Below, piece by piece: positions 41,516-54,107 of a stretch of DNA of 64,000 bases (within the stretch, counting starts at the first letter, position 1; each line of letters starts with the position of its first letter). The notes beneath the pieces are model-generated. The model did not search any database, was not told where the DNA came from, and was given only the letters and a program-made list of their open reading frames with translations. The position numbers were made by a program, and so were the translations under genes. The DNA is taken from NCBI RefSeq assembly GCF_030272615.1, contig NC_081413.1:145922476-145986475 (forward strand). The letters are read 5' to 3'. The stretch comes from Cryptomeria japonica (lineage: Eukaryota; Streptophyta; Pinopsida; Cupressales; Cupressaceae).

Positions 41516-44351
41516 CTGGGTTAGTTTAGTTTATAATTTCTGCATTGCATATCATTTTATTCAAAGCACTACATTACATATAGTTTCTTTCTAAGCACAT
41601 CATATTTATTTTCATATAGCAGCATCAATAAAATAAGACAACTGTCCAAGTTTGTCATTTGTTTGCATTCAAGAGAAACAAGGGTCATCTCCTTTCTTAG
41701 ATATCCAGACATGAAGTCTTTGAGGTTGTAAGGTAATTCATTTTCAACATTACTCTGTGACGATGCTTTAATTATGGTTGGGTAGTGATTTCACTATTTG
41801 AGACTTGTTAATCCAAAATATATCAGTTGTTGTATCTCAAACATATTAATAAAATCTCTAATTCATTCTAGACACCTAGTTGATCATATGACTAGTAAAA
41901 TATCTAAAATTCTACTTCAACCCTGCTATAATTAGCACACCCAAGTAGGTTTCATTACTTACAAGTCAAGGAAAGAAAATAAAAGAAAAAGAGCTATGCC
42001 AAATATTCATCTCAAGGAAAATGAGCAATGATATATAACTGAAATATCACGCATACAAAGTACGACAAAAATCTTCATTATGGGAACATACAAGTAACTC
42101 CATCAAGGATATGAACGCCTACTAGAAATGGAGAAATATTTGAGAAATTATAGTCTATAACCTCGTCAGAGCTCTAAAATCTTGCTCCCAGTGAGGCTCT
42201 ATTTGGGATGCTTTTGAAGTTAGTATAATCCATGTAGCTAGTCATATAGGATGCTAAGGATCTTTAGTGAATACAAGAGATGGAATTAACTCATTTGCAC
42301 ACACATGGGCAAAAGTAGATCAAAGATTCAAGAATCAATGGGGAAGTTTTTCACGTCTCCATTTATAAATCCTATTTATTAAATATGTTGATTTGTATGT
42401 TCCAAGGGACCTTAAGGATCGATTGACCGCTTATCTACTAAATGTTTTGTACCTCCATTTTCAATTGGTGTATTACAAAATTCCAAACAAACACAATCGA
42501 CCTTGTCTGAATAGGAAAGGCATCTTCATCTTGCATTAACATAGGTCATGTCAAAAATTCATTATCTCTGCATGCATTTCACAGATCATCATGTTATTTT
42601 TGTCACTGAGGATTGCACCCATGATGCTGGATTCAAAAACAAGCAATCCTGTGAAACATGGAAACACCTTCGAGCCTGTGGGTTGCTCAAAGTGAAGGTG
42701 AATCTCTAGAGATCAGGTTGGCTTCCTATTTTGATGGATCTCCTACACTAACTTCTTGTGGGAAAAGGGTAAAAGTCTTGCATGTAATAAAAAAACCTAT
42801 CCTAATGGAGGTGATACACCAAAATGATGTAGTTCTACTTGTTGTCCTAAAACTATAACCAGCTGCAACAACACCCAAAAATTATCTCACGAATCAAATA
42901 AGATCATGAAATTCATAAACATTTCATGTTAAGGCTCGAAGTTATCCAACTTTTGCATATAGGAAAAGTGAATTTTCACAACATGCAAAGAACTAGAAAC
43001 CAAATGAACACACCCACAACTTAAATTTACTATGAAATCTTCCTATTTCTGAAAAGCATAAATGAGACAAAGAAAAGGATTCAGAATTAAACCACAATAA
43101 CTTTGTCAAATCATTCATCTGATAATGGAAAAATAAGAAATAATTGACAAGGAAACTGAAACTCTCTATTGCAAACTGAAAAATAATCTCTATTACAATG
43201 CTGAAAAATTGAAAAAAAAGTGTTGAGATACAATGCTTTTTTGAAAAAATGTGTAAGCAAAAAAGAAAGAACTAGAGGGAAAAAAGAAGGAGAGAAGGAA
43301 TATATAAAAATCATGATGAATCCCCTTCAAAAACCCTAAAATCACTGCATGAGAAAAGCCTTGGGTGAATATGCCCCAAAAATAGCATAAAAACTCATGC
43401 ATAATCTATAAAATAATAATCTTTTCTACTCAAAAGGACTGCCACTGATCCTCCTATTTAAAAATATGCATATCTAAATAAGAAAAATAGCTATTCCCAT
43501 GTGAAAGTTGCATGATGAACTGAACTGTGACTATATTAAAAAGAAATCCCACTAAGAAAATATTATGCATTCCTTGGCAATTGCTCTTCTTGTTGAAAAC
43601 TTTTGTTAAAAATGGTTGTGGAAATGATCTCCCTTTTTCGCGAGCTTTCCAACGGTATGTAACACTTGCATATTCAGATAATCAATTGCATTAATCTTTC
43701 ATGTAGAAATCACCCCCTTGCTTGGCAGGCTTTTCACTATTCAAACAACCAATTCTAAGTCCACTATGCAATTTAATATTATTGCCAGCCACTGGATCAC
43801 CTGCATTGACCATGGCCACTTGCATTTAACTTTTTTGTTTACTTCTTAGCGGGCCCTGCTGTTTATCGCCAATTCACTATGATTATCCATCGAGCATTTT
43901 TATCTTGCAGTAAAGCGATGACCGTTGATCTATTAGGAACCTGCTTGCCTTTTAGTCTGTTTGTTTTCTTTTATCTTCTTGGGCCCACGAGAACAAGAGA
44001 TGCTAATGAACTTTGAACTATTGAACCATTTTGAAGCGGTGATCCACTTTGAACCGATGAACCACTAAACTTTTAACCATTGAACCATTTTGAAGCCTTG
44101 AACCAATTTGAATCGGTTCAAGTTCAAGGTTGACTTAGACATCCGCTCATCTATAGACTTTTGCCACATGTTAGCCTCTGATTTTCTCACAAGTCCACTT
44201 TGTCTTCCATGTTTCACAGGATTGCTTGGTTTCATACTTAGCATAACGGGTGCAATCCTCAGTGACAACAGTTATACAAGTTTGTACACTGGGGGTGTAA
44301 CTGAAAAAATTCTAAAAACCATAAAAAGTCCTGAAAAAATCAATCAAAAAC

Positions 44352-44480
44352 ATTCATATAATGTCCTTTGAAAAAACCAAAAACATTGGAAAGAGTAGTG
44401 AAAATAAATCAAAAAAATTCATATAACGTCCTTTGAAAAAACCAAAAACATTGGAAAGAATAGTGAAAATACCAAAAACA
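44352..44480. repeat. 65-bp tandem duplication, A-rich
   Basis: ATTCATATAAYGTCCTTTGAAAAAACC... starts at 44352 and again at 44417, a spacing of 65 bases, with few differences. The flanks (44285-44600) are full of looser variants of CCAAAAACATTGGAAA and GTCCTGAAAAAAT, suggesting an older, eroded array. Confidence 0.82.
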
Positions 44481-45416
44481 TCTGGAAAATGTCCTGAAAA
44501 AATAAAAAACATTCAAATATCGATCCACATAATCCAAAAACATCGAAAAAGATCTTGGAAAATAACTAAACAATCAAAAATCAATCAAAAAACTTGCAAT
44601 AAAATATCTCGCAAGAAATAAATACCCTAGCATATATCCAGCAAATGCTAACAAAGGATACAACTACCTAGTCAAACATCTGCAATCAACTGATTGAAAC
44701 TATCTTATCAATCGTATCATATCCATATCAACTGATCATTATCTTGTCTTAAATAGAAGAGGATACACTCGAAATCAGACAGGTCAGTCTTAAATGGGGT
44801 CTACAACTTTTTGAGATCAAACATTATCAACCATCACATCAAGCAACTGAGAACAAAGGCACAAGGTCAGTATAGCTGCTGAATTTTGTTTGGGTCAGCC
44901 TTTACCTTTTATTATTTAGCGACAGATTATTTTCCTATGCTACTCAAGGATGTTGACAAGTGACTATAGGAGCCATGATGGGCATTATATTTTTCTTTGT
45001 TTGTTGTTTGTGGTGTGAACCGATTAAGTTCTAGGGAAATTTCTCTAGTGGGTGTTTGTTATAGGAGCATTCATCTATTGAATGTCACACATACCTTGAC
45101 CTCTAGTGTTTGTTTCTTCAATGAGATATCTTTACATCTTGGTTCCTTATACCCTGATGTGCTAAGCTTCATTGTTCAATAATAAGGCTGAGTGATGAAT
45201 ATATATTCTGCAATAAAATAAATGACACAGGTTCAGGATTCATTCAATTTCATTCTCATCTCATCTATTTCTTGATATTTTGTTGATTTCCCATCTTCTT
45301 TCTAAATCATATTCTTTTATAATATTATTCTTTCATCAATATCTTCTTTCTTTCATCTTACTAACATTTCCTCAAGGTATTTTATGGCATTATCATACAA
45401 AAAAAACAAAAATACA

Positions 45417-45475
45417 TCCATATAATTTCAAAGTACATCCATATAGTTTCAAAGTGCATCCATATAAAACAAAAC
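45417..45475. repeat. 21-bp tandem repeat
   Basis: ATCCATATARTTTCAAAGTRC occurs twice in full and once in part. Being a multiple of three it makes a repeating HPYNFKV-type string in one frame, which I do not regard as a gene. Confidence 0.75.
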
Positions 45476-45698
45476 TAAATCATATAGTAACCACTACATT
45501 CATAAAGCATTCATAAAAGCATTCATCAATCATATACACATACATCATATAACTCATAGCATTATTTAACATATATAGGAAGCAAAGCATAATAGATCAT
45601 CGCCAAAAAATTGCATATCATATATATAACTCAAAAATGATAATGTGTATGAATACAATAAGAAAGCCTAAAGGCTTAGATAACATGATCCAACTGTC

Positions 45699-46257
45699 TC
45701 AACCAACACTGCCTCCATCAGCAAGTGGGTCCTTCCCACTAGATCCTACCCCAGGATGTCGAGGTGGAGCCATGACTCCTCCACTGCTAGTCCATTGAGA
45801 AGTAGATTGACTCGATCTCCTCCCCATAAAGGCACTAAAACTAGGCTCTCTCTAACCCTCAGGGATAGCTCTCTCATAAGCCTGTCGATAAAAAATGGCC
45901 TCCTGTGTAGCAAAAAAATATCTATCTTCCTGCCTACGTTCCTCTATCGCTGGTCTGAATAGCTGATCATATCCATCCATGGTGATCTGAGCTCTCCTAA
46001 CTGCCTCATCTCTCTCCCTCTAGAGATGATACCTCTCGATCTCTAGTGCACCATATTCTATCTTGTAAGCCTTTCGCTCGACATCTCATCTGGCAACCTC
46101 ATCCTCTAGACTCTGAATCCACACTCTGAGAATCTATGGATCATCATCATCCCTGTCACCCACCTGTCCTCCTCCACCCTCTGTAGTAGGCATGTCCTCC
46201 ATCTTTGGCTTATCAATATTATTGTCATCATCACCATCCTCACTACTCGATGACCAT
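45699..46257 (-). pseudogene. Decayed minus-strand acidic/coiled-coil frame
   Basis: A single minus-strand frame of about 186 codons with only four internal stops (TAG, TGA, TAG, TAG), ending at TGA 45699-45701. It begins, truncated by CP3, with QWSSSSEDGDDDNN and an acidic segment. A charged helix-forming middle follows (IQSLEDEV, AYKIEYGALEIERYHL, AIEERRQEDRYFFATQEAIF), then a Ser/Gly/Pro-rich tail (APPRHPGVGSSG). No family recognised. It lies antisense to TAT1 and sense to G3. Extra frames, some antisense, are known in plant Tat-type elements, which is the best guess. Confidence 0.55.
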
Positions 46258-48193
46258 TGGGAAATTTGATCCTAGAAGTGATGAGGAATATTTCTTGGTT
46301 ATTCATCTAAGAGCAAGGCATATAGATGTTTTAACAAAAGATTATAAAAAATTGTTGAGAGTACAAATCTAAAGGTTGATGAACAATTCAAAGGAACTTC
46401 AAGGTATATAGACTCTAAACTGGCAACAAAGATTCTAACAAATGAACCTACATTGAACCCACCAGTACAGAATGAAGATCCAGTTACACCGGTATCATCT
46501 GAAAATTTCACAGTAACTGAGGAACATCAACAAACAAAGACACCCCGGTATGTAAGACTGAATCACTCTGAAGATCAGATAATTGAGAACAAGTATAAAG
46601 GAGTTATGACAAGAGAAAGACTGGAAAATGAAGAGGTATGTCTTATTTCTCAAATTGAACCATCATCAATTAATGAGGCATGTGAAGATAAACACTGGAT
46701 TAAAGCTATGAAAGAGGAACTAGAACAAATTGAGAAAAATAACACATGGACATTAGTTCTCGGGCCTGAAGACAAAAATGTGATTGGAACAAAATGGGTA
46801 TTCAGAAACAAACTTAATGAAGATGGTAAGGTAATCATGAATAAAGCAAGACTAGTGTGTGAGGGATATTCTCAGAAAGAAAGAATTGATTATAATGAAA
46901 CCTTTGCACCAATATCTAGAATTGAGGCAACCAAATTATTCTTGTCTTTTGCAGCACATAAGAACTACAAAGTATATCAAATGGATATTAAATGTGCATT
47001 TTTGAATGGAGATCTTGAAGAAGAAGTTTACATTGAACAACCTGATGGATTTTCTTTGACAGATAACAAAGATATGGTTTGTAGGTTAAGGAAAGCTTTG
47101 TATGGGTTGAAACAAGCTCCAAGAGCTTGGTATGCAATATTGGATAAGTATCTTTTGAAGATTAGTTTTTCTAAAGGTAATGCTGACATCAACTTATACT
47201 AGAAAGTGAATAATGATGACATCTTGGTTATAGAAGTTTTTGTTGATGATATAATCTTTGGAGGAGAAGATGTATTATGTAAAGACTTTTTTATTGAAAT
47301 ACAACAAGAATTTGAAATGTCTATGATTGGAGAGATAAAATTCTTTTTAGGATTGCAGATTTCATAGACTGATAAAGGTATATTCTTGAGTCAATCCAAG
47401 TACCTAAAGGAGTTACTAAAGAAATTTGGGATGGAAAACTCTAAACTGGTAGGCAAACCTGTGACTACAAATGTCAAATTTATCACTAAGGGATGAATCT
47501 ACACTTGTTACTCCGACTAGGTACAAATCTATGATAGGAGGCCTACTGTATTTAACACAAACAAGACCTGATATTATGAATGTTGTATGTATTGTTTCAA
47601 TATTTTAGAGTAATCCTAGAGAAAATCATGAATCAGCAGTAAAAAGGATTTTCCAATACTTACAAGGCACTACAAATCTTGGATTATGGTATCCTAGAGA
47701 TGAAAACTTTGAATTATGTGCATACACAGATGCAAATTAGGCAAGAGATGTGGATGATAGAAAAAGCACCATCAGTGGAGCATTTTTTCTTGGCGGTGGA
47801 TTAATTTCTTGGTTGAGTAAGAAACAAAGTTGTACATCTTTATCAACAGCTGAATCAGAATATGCTGCAATAGCAACTAACTGTACACATGTATTATGGC
47901 TTAAGCAAATGTTGAAGGACATAAAGGTAAAATGCAAGGAACCCATAACTATCTATTATGACAACACTGCAACAATTAATATATCTAAGAATCCGGTATT
48001 ACATTCTAAAACTAAACATGTTTCTATCAAACTGAATTTTCTAAGGGAGAATGTTTAAGTAAAAGAAATAAATCTAGTTTATGTGAATACTAAAGAGTAG
48101 ATGGTAGATATTTTCACTAAACCTCTTCCTAAGGAGACCTTTGAATATCTCAAAGACTAGCTTGGGGTTATACCCCCACTAGTAGAGACTTAG
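46258..48193 (+). pseudogene. pol: CP3 reverse transcriptase and RNase H
   Basis: The open part 46453-47202 shows [40 protein letters not shown] and [13 protein letters not shown]. Beyond the TAG at 47200-47202 the same frame gives [13 protein letters not shown] frameshift near 47475 leads to RNase H (DDRKSTISGAFFLGGG, LSTAESEYAAIATNC) at 47750-48058. Further stops at about 47365 and 47738. The end VET-stop at 48191-48193 matches the CP2 end. Confidence 0.88.
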
Positions 48194-48561
48194 ATAGTTG
48201 ATGTTTGTCATCAACCCGTAGAATTAACAGAGAAATCTTTTACTCTGGCTTTGATGAGGAAGCTACTTCTCAAGGGGAGTAGTTGGTATACTGAATTGGT
48301 TGGTATTTTGTATTTACATCTGGTTTTGTATTGGTTTTGGCATTTGATATCAAAGGGGCAGAGATATCTATGGAAAAACACTTTATCTTTTGGGGAGAGA
48401 TTTTTCTTTTGAGAGAAACTGATTACTCTCTATATCTATATTTTGATTTCTAGTTATGATCTCTTTTTGGGAGATTGTTGGTTTTTGGTATTTGGCATTT
48501 TTGGTTTGGCACTTTGATGGTTTTTCCATCTTATGTTGCCATCAATGCCAAAGGGGGAGAT

Positions 48562-49621
48562 TGTTGGTATTTTGGTATGGTTTTGTCATTGATGTCAACA
48601 CCAACTATCACTTATCAACTCTAGCACTTTGAAGAATTGACAATGTTCACCGGCAAGCAAATGACTTATGCACAGTCACCGATATCTGGCACACTGATAG
48701 GATATAATATTCACTGGCACTTGGAATGGCATGAAAAACACCTAGTTATGTTGAAGACATCGTTTGGACACTTTGTCTTAGAGATTTTTTCATTGGCATA
48801 TTCGTATTTGCATATTTGTTATTATCGTCAAATAGGTCCACATCATTCACTGGTGGGCTTATCTATTCTAGATCAGCACAACACGCTATGGAGATGTTTT
48901 ATTATTGTTGTAAATGCATCAAGCTGACATGTTGAATCATTTATTGCATCAGATATTGTTTTATTTGTAAATTGATTTTATTGTAATATCCTTTAGAGCC
49001 AACCTACAAAAATTGGTCTTAGGTTATGGTATAAATGTAAGATCTTATTTGTAAGATCAAGTGTGGAATACAAAAAGGAATTGTGTGAAGATATATGAAA
49101 GAATAAGCAGAGCTATACACACAGACATCATTTGAAGGTTGAAGGAGGGTTTTTGTGAAGACAATCAGAACTACCCTAGTACTAAATCCAGCATACTAAG
49201 ATGCTATTTTGAGTAGTACATCCTTATTAGATTTAACCATCCAATTGTAGTCAGTGTGACTCCCATTTGTGATTGAGCAGTGAGCTCTAGGCACTTGGCC
49301 TTTCTGCATGTGTAGACCCCATTTGTATACACATACTATCTATAGTAGTATCATCTGATTGTGGGTAAGGTTTCCCACCATGGTTTTCCCCCTTACAGGG
49401 TTTCCACGTACAAATATTGGTGTTATGTGTTGTGGATGTTAATGTGTTTCTATTTCATGCATTAATGTTTACGGGTTCTGTAATTAATTAATAAAACTGT
49501 CTACCAGCATAAAAGATTGGTTTACCGGTATTAAGCATTAAAGTTGGTTAAGTTGTTTTGGCTTGAATTTATTTGACAACCGATTCACTCTCCCCCTCTC
49601 AGTTGTCCCCAGAACCTAACA
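48562..49621 (+). repeat. CP3 3' LTR (1060 bp)
   Basis: Intact TGTTGGTATTTTGG start after the polypurine tract AAGGGGGAGA (48551-48560) and intact ACCTAACA end; TATAAAT at 49030-49036. It is the best-preserved LTR of this family here and defines its ends. Confidence 0.92.
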
Positions 49622-50479
49622 CACCTCCCCTTTTCCTTTTCCGCACGTGCTTAGTCACCAAGTCACTATGATAACTGGCGAGCTTCTTTCTATAGTGGTA
49701 TAGCGATGGCCCTTAGATCCTTCAAATTACCATTGATCTTTTTTGAACTTGCTCGACCTTTAACCCCAGCTAATATTCTCTCTTGTGTCACATGTCAACA
49801 TGTGTCACTCTCTGATTGGCTCATGAGATCCATATGAGAACCACGTATCTGTCAGGCCACCACGCATCCTTCTCTGTCGGATGTCTTTCCTTTGGCTAAA
49901 CTACTCTCTTGACAAGCCATTTATCAATCTCATCAAACTTAAGGTTTCATCGATATTATTATGTCAATGGAACTGAGCCTTCATGGGAGCCACATTTTAA
50001 CCCACATGCTATCTTAATTTCTTGTATTTGTACATGAAGCAAACAAGTTAGAAAAAATAGTGCATTTCTTCCTAGTTCATGATTCAATATTTTCAGAATG
50101 AATGAATGCAAGGCTTCATTAGGGCACCAAATTTGGCATGTGCAAAATTTTGATAACATTTTTGGCAACCTCTTAGGGGTGTTTGTTTGCTAAACATTAG
50201 AATCCAGTAGCCTAGAATATCCATTGGGTATTGAGTCAATTTTGCTTTCCTCAAAATCTGGAACTGCATCTCAACATTCAAAACAAAAAAACTGAAAAGG
50301 AAACTACAAAGGTTCTACATACAGTTGAGCCTGCACACTATGCAATCTTTGAAAGGACCTATTCAATTTAAACTACTACAACTCTGCTTATAACTGGGCT
50401 TGCAAACTGCTGAAAAGAAAGAACTACAATTATTCTACTATTTACATATGCAAACTGTTAGTACTCAATAGCATAGTTT
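49622..50479. other. Region between CP3 and the G3 integrase
   Basis: Lies downstream of the minus-strand G3 integrase and probably belongs to that element's 3' region or LTR. Its first part resembles 43800-44230. One minus-strand stretch at about 49622-49715 is open (YHYRKKLASYHSDLVTKHVRKRKR) and basic, but too short to name. Confidence 0.4.
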
Positions 50480-51903
50480 GAGGTGAATCCGATTGATAGG
50501 GATTAGCAACACTTCTCCATCCAATTTAGCAAGCTGGAAAGCATTATGCTATTTGCATTCTGTGATAACATAAGGACCATCCCACATGGCATCAAACTTC
50601 GTATGCCTACCAGGTTTTTTCTTTAACTCATACCACTTGAAAACAAGATCACCTTGATTAAATATGCATGGTATAACTTTTCTATCAAAGGTTCCCTTCA
50701 TCTAAGCATGGTGAATTTCTAATTTTTTGTATGCTTCCCTGCAAGTTTCTTCTAACTGCACATGCTGAGCAAGCCTAATCTGCATTCACTTCTCTTCAAG
50801 TAACTCAAACTCTTTCACATAATTCAAAGTTGGCAATTCAACTGAAATAGGTAACCTAGCTTCCTTGCCATAAGTTAAAACATAAGGAGAGTTGCATGTT
50901 GGTCTCTTTGGTATAATTATGTTAGACCAAAGAGATAACATGAGTTTTTCATGCCAAGTTCTTTGATTCTCAACAATTGACTTCTTAATGATGTTGATCA
51001 AGTTCTTGTTAGTTGATTTAGCTTGTCCATTACCCTAAGGGTAATAATTGGATGAAGTGTTCAAATATATATTATGCTTAACTGACCAATCTAAGACTCT
51101 AAGACTAATGAAAGCTAAAGCATTATCAGAAATGATTGATTTTGGGGTACCAAACCTGGAGACTAAGTCTTGATAGAAATTTAGAATAGAAGTCTCATTC
51201 GCTTCTTTCAATGGAACTAATTTTGTCCACTTCATGAAATAATCAGTTGTTGTAAGAATCCATTTGTGACCTACACTTGAAGGTGGATTAATAGGTCCTA
51301 TAAAATCAAGCCCCCACTTTGCAAAAGGCTTCTCTAGTTCAATTGGTTGCAAAGGCAAGGCTGCTAGCCTCTGTTTGCTTGCAAACAATGAACATTTTAC
51401 ACATTTCTTTACCCATGAGTGAGCATCCTTAAACATTTCAGACCAATAATAACTAGCTCTCATAATTTTCAGAGCTGTTGTTCTTGCTACAAAGTGACCT
51501 CCTGCACATCCTTCATGAAATTCTTTTAGAACTTTTTCTATTCGATCTGGCTCAATGCATCTTAATAGAACTTCATTATAATCTTTTTTTAATAAAATAC
51601 CATCTATTAAAGCATAAGGAATGGCTTGTAGCATGAAATACCTTCATTTTGATCTATCTAAGACTTTTGGGCAGTCACCAGTTTGTAAATTTGTTGATTC
51701 CAAGTGACTGGCAAAGCTAGGGCAGCAGGTTGTTCTTCATTATTAAGAATTATTTCAACTACTTGTTCCTCTTCTTTACTATTTTATGTACTTCCAGCAA
51801 GTTGTTCACACAAATGTTTGCCTCTAGCTATCTTGGTTACCTTGATAGATATGTTATATTCCATTGCCTTAGTAATCCAACCTGCCCTTTTGTCATTTAT
51901 ATC
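50480..51903 (-). pseudogene. pol: G3: gypsy integrase remnant
   Basis: Minus strand: the tail of the upstream RNase H/linker (ITKAMEYNISIKVTKIARG) runs from 51903 to 51635. The HHCC finger follows (EFHEGCAGGHF, then KKCVKC) and the core, with Asp in KWGLDFIGPI and in IISDNALAF. After a TAG at about 51036 it reads GNGQAKSTNKNL, with the catalytic Glu changed to Lys. The segment 51001-50786 continues it, and the C-terminal module reads FNQGDLVFKWYELKKKPGRH and FDAMWDGPYVI. It is interrupted upstream by CP4, so gag and polymerase are not in view. Confidence 0.83.
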
Positions 51904-52355
51904 TGTGAGATTTTGCCAAGATCAAGGGCACAATGAAAAGTAGAAAAATAGAGACAAAAGAATGACAAAAACAAACTGTATTCTCATCAATATGCAAAAT
52001 GAGCAAATGGATTCACCAATACAATGAATATAGGCTTACTTATATAGGCAAGGCCATATGGATGTACAAGCACACAATCATGACATGTGGCTCAATGAGA
52101 AACAAGGGTAGGTAATAAATACTAGGGGTAGGTAGGAGAAATAATATAATATTCCACAAGAGGTGGATGACCCACCAAATGTGGAGTGTAACAACAAAAC
52201 AAGACCACAAAAGGTGGAATTTCTCCTATAAGCTCTATCCCTATGTGCACACTTCCATAAGTGTCTCAAATCCAAACTACGAAGAAATGCATTATCCTAA
52301 GTTAACCTAAATAAAGTGTAATAATATCCATAATGAATATTTATTTACACCAACA
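51904..52355 (-). repeat. CP4 3' LTR (about 452 bp)
   Basis: Minus strand starts TGTTGGTGTAAATAAATATTC at 52355, directly after the purine tract AAGGGGGGG (plus-strand C-run at 52356-52362). Its end is placed at ATCTCACA (51904), where G3 coding resumes; that inner boundary is estimated because the partner LTR is outside the window. A minus-strand CTATATAAG box is at about 52040-52047. Confidence 0.75.
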
Positions 52356-52619
52356 CCCCCCCTTAAGTGCAACTTAGGGGAATGAAGACTCAAGTCAACA
52401 ATGCAAGATGGGTCCTGGCTACTAGGCCATGATAGGTACCCATGTACAATATGCAAATGCAAGCAAAACTATGCAAAGCAATCTCTCACAAATGGAGAAA
52501 GGGAGAAAATCCAATGGGAAAAAACTCCCCCCCAAAAGAGAGATGAATGTACAAAAGACTCTCAAAGAAGATGGAAAAAACCTCAAAGAGGAAAAAATCC
52601 CCCCATAAGAGAGGAAGGA

Positions 52620-54107
52620 GAAGTCACCTAACCCCCCCTAATGACACATCCTGCACCCCCAAGAGAGCTCGCAACTGCTGGAACTTACTCTCAGTGAAAG
52701 GTTTGGTGAATATGTCAGCAGCCTACTCCACTGTAGGACAACACTGCAAATCAATGACCTGCTCCTAAATGAGCTCTCGGATATAGTGCATATGAATCTT
52801 GATGTGTTTGGTCCACTGGTACTGGACCGGGTTCTTCAAGATTGCAATAGCACTCTGATTGTCGCAATGTAGAACTGTCGGCCATGGAGTGGTGAACCCA
52901 AACTCTGTGAGAATCTACAAGAGCCAAATGGTCTTAGTCGTTGCGTTAACAGCGCCTCGATACTCAGCCTCAGTCGAAGAGAGAGAAATAGCACGTTCTT
53001 CTTGCTCTGCCAACAAATGGGGCCTAAACCAAGATGAAAACTATAACTGGAAGTAGACTTATGATCATCAAGATCGTCAGCCCAATCAGAGTCTGTGTAA
53101 CCAACCAAGCGAAGTCTTGTGCCTGCTGCATAGTGATGTGTACTCTAGATGTAATGAAGGATGCGTTTGGTGGCTTTCCAATGAATCTCATGTGGTTCCT
53201 CCATGAAACGGGAAACCATGCCAACTACAAATGAAATATTAGGGCATGTATGGGTCAAGTAGATGAGACTGCCCACAAGCTGACAATACAAAGTGGAATC
53301 AACTGGTGGAGAAGAACACTAAGCCTCAAGCTTGACTCTGGAAAGAAAGGAAGTTAGTGCAGGCTTACAATCAGCCATATGAAAGCATCCAAGTAGATCA
53401 AGAGCATACTTGGCCTATGATAGTGTAATCCCAGAAGGTGACTGTGAAATCTCTATCCCGAGAAAGTAGTGCAAAAGACCCAAGTCAGCCATATCAAATA
53501 TGTCATGCAAAGCAGATTTGACCCTGCTAATGATGGATGTAGTACTCCCTGTAATGATCAAATCATCAACATTGAGCACAAGTATCAAGTGAGAGTCATC
53601 CTGTCACAAAATATAGACATTCAGATCAAAATGACACCTGGTGAACCTTGCTGAGAGAAGAAAGGAATCCATCTTCACACACCAAGCCCCAGGGGCCTGC
53701 TTAAGGCCATAGAGAGATTTCCTTAGTCTGCAAACCAAGGAAGTATCATGGATGAAACCCTACGACTACTCCATATAAATCTTCTCATCAAGGTCACCAT
53801 GAAGAAAAGCACTCTTCACATCCATCTGATGTACAATCCAACCATGAGCTACAGCAATAGCAAGTGTCAAGCGAATGGAGTTCATCTTAGCTATGGGTGC
53901 AAAGGTCTCAGTATAGTCAACACCTACAACCTGAGAGAAGCCTTTCGCAACAAGCTGAGCCTTATACTTATCCACACTACCATCCGTAGCATACTTGGTC
54001 TGATAGATCCAATTAAATTAAACCATCTTTCTCCCCTTAGGGAGATGGACTAAATCCCATGTGTTCTTCCTCATCAAGGAACTATACCCTTCCTCCATAG
54101 CTTGGTC
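52620..54107 (-). pseudogene. pol: CP4 reverse transcriptase and RNase H
   Basis: Reading down-coordinate from 54107: [71 protein letters not shown] and the catalytic LNVDDLIITG (Tyr of YVDD replaced by Asn). Then LVGSLIYLTHTCPNI and RNase H (GYTDSDWADDLDDHKSTSSY, a frameshift near 52990, LSSTEAEYRGAVNAT) down to the ADIFTKPF end. Several stops, mostly at Gln or Trp positions. Confidence 0.85.

Larger units (their letters stand above)
41516..45698. other. AT-rich region beyond the TAT1 integrase; function unknown
   Basis: No convincing coding frame in about 4.2 kb. It may be the long 3' region and LTR of TAT1, part of the minus-strand element G3, or both. Part of it (about 43800-44230) resembles 49640-49840 in the same orientation (CACTATGATWAYC, AAAGCGATGRCCSTTRGATC and GACATG-type words). 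It also holds the tandem repeats at 44352 and 45417. No LTR ends were fixed. Confidence 0.45.
46258..49621 (+). mobile_element. CP3: 5'-truncated copia copy of the CP1/CP2 family
   Basis: Starts inside integrase at the KFDPRSDE codons and runs through reverse transcriptase, RNase H, polypurine tract and a full 3' LTR. The 5' LTR, gag, protease and most of integrase are absent. The left junction shares ATTGG with the expected copia sequence there, consistent with microhomology-mediated joining. Confidence 0.85.

Noticed and set aside
43111-44621. Lys-rich and Phe-rich small proteins
   Set aside because: Low-complexity translation of A-rich and T-rich sequence on the two strands.
41516-45698. 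Envelope-like gene downstream of the TAT1 integrase
   Set aside because: No open frame with signal peptide and transmembrane segments; the short frames are repeat-derived or random.
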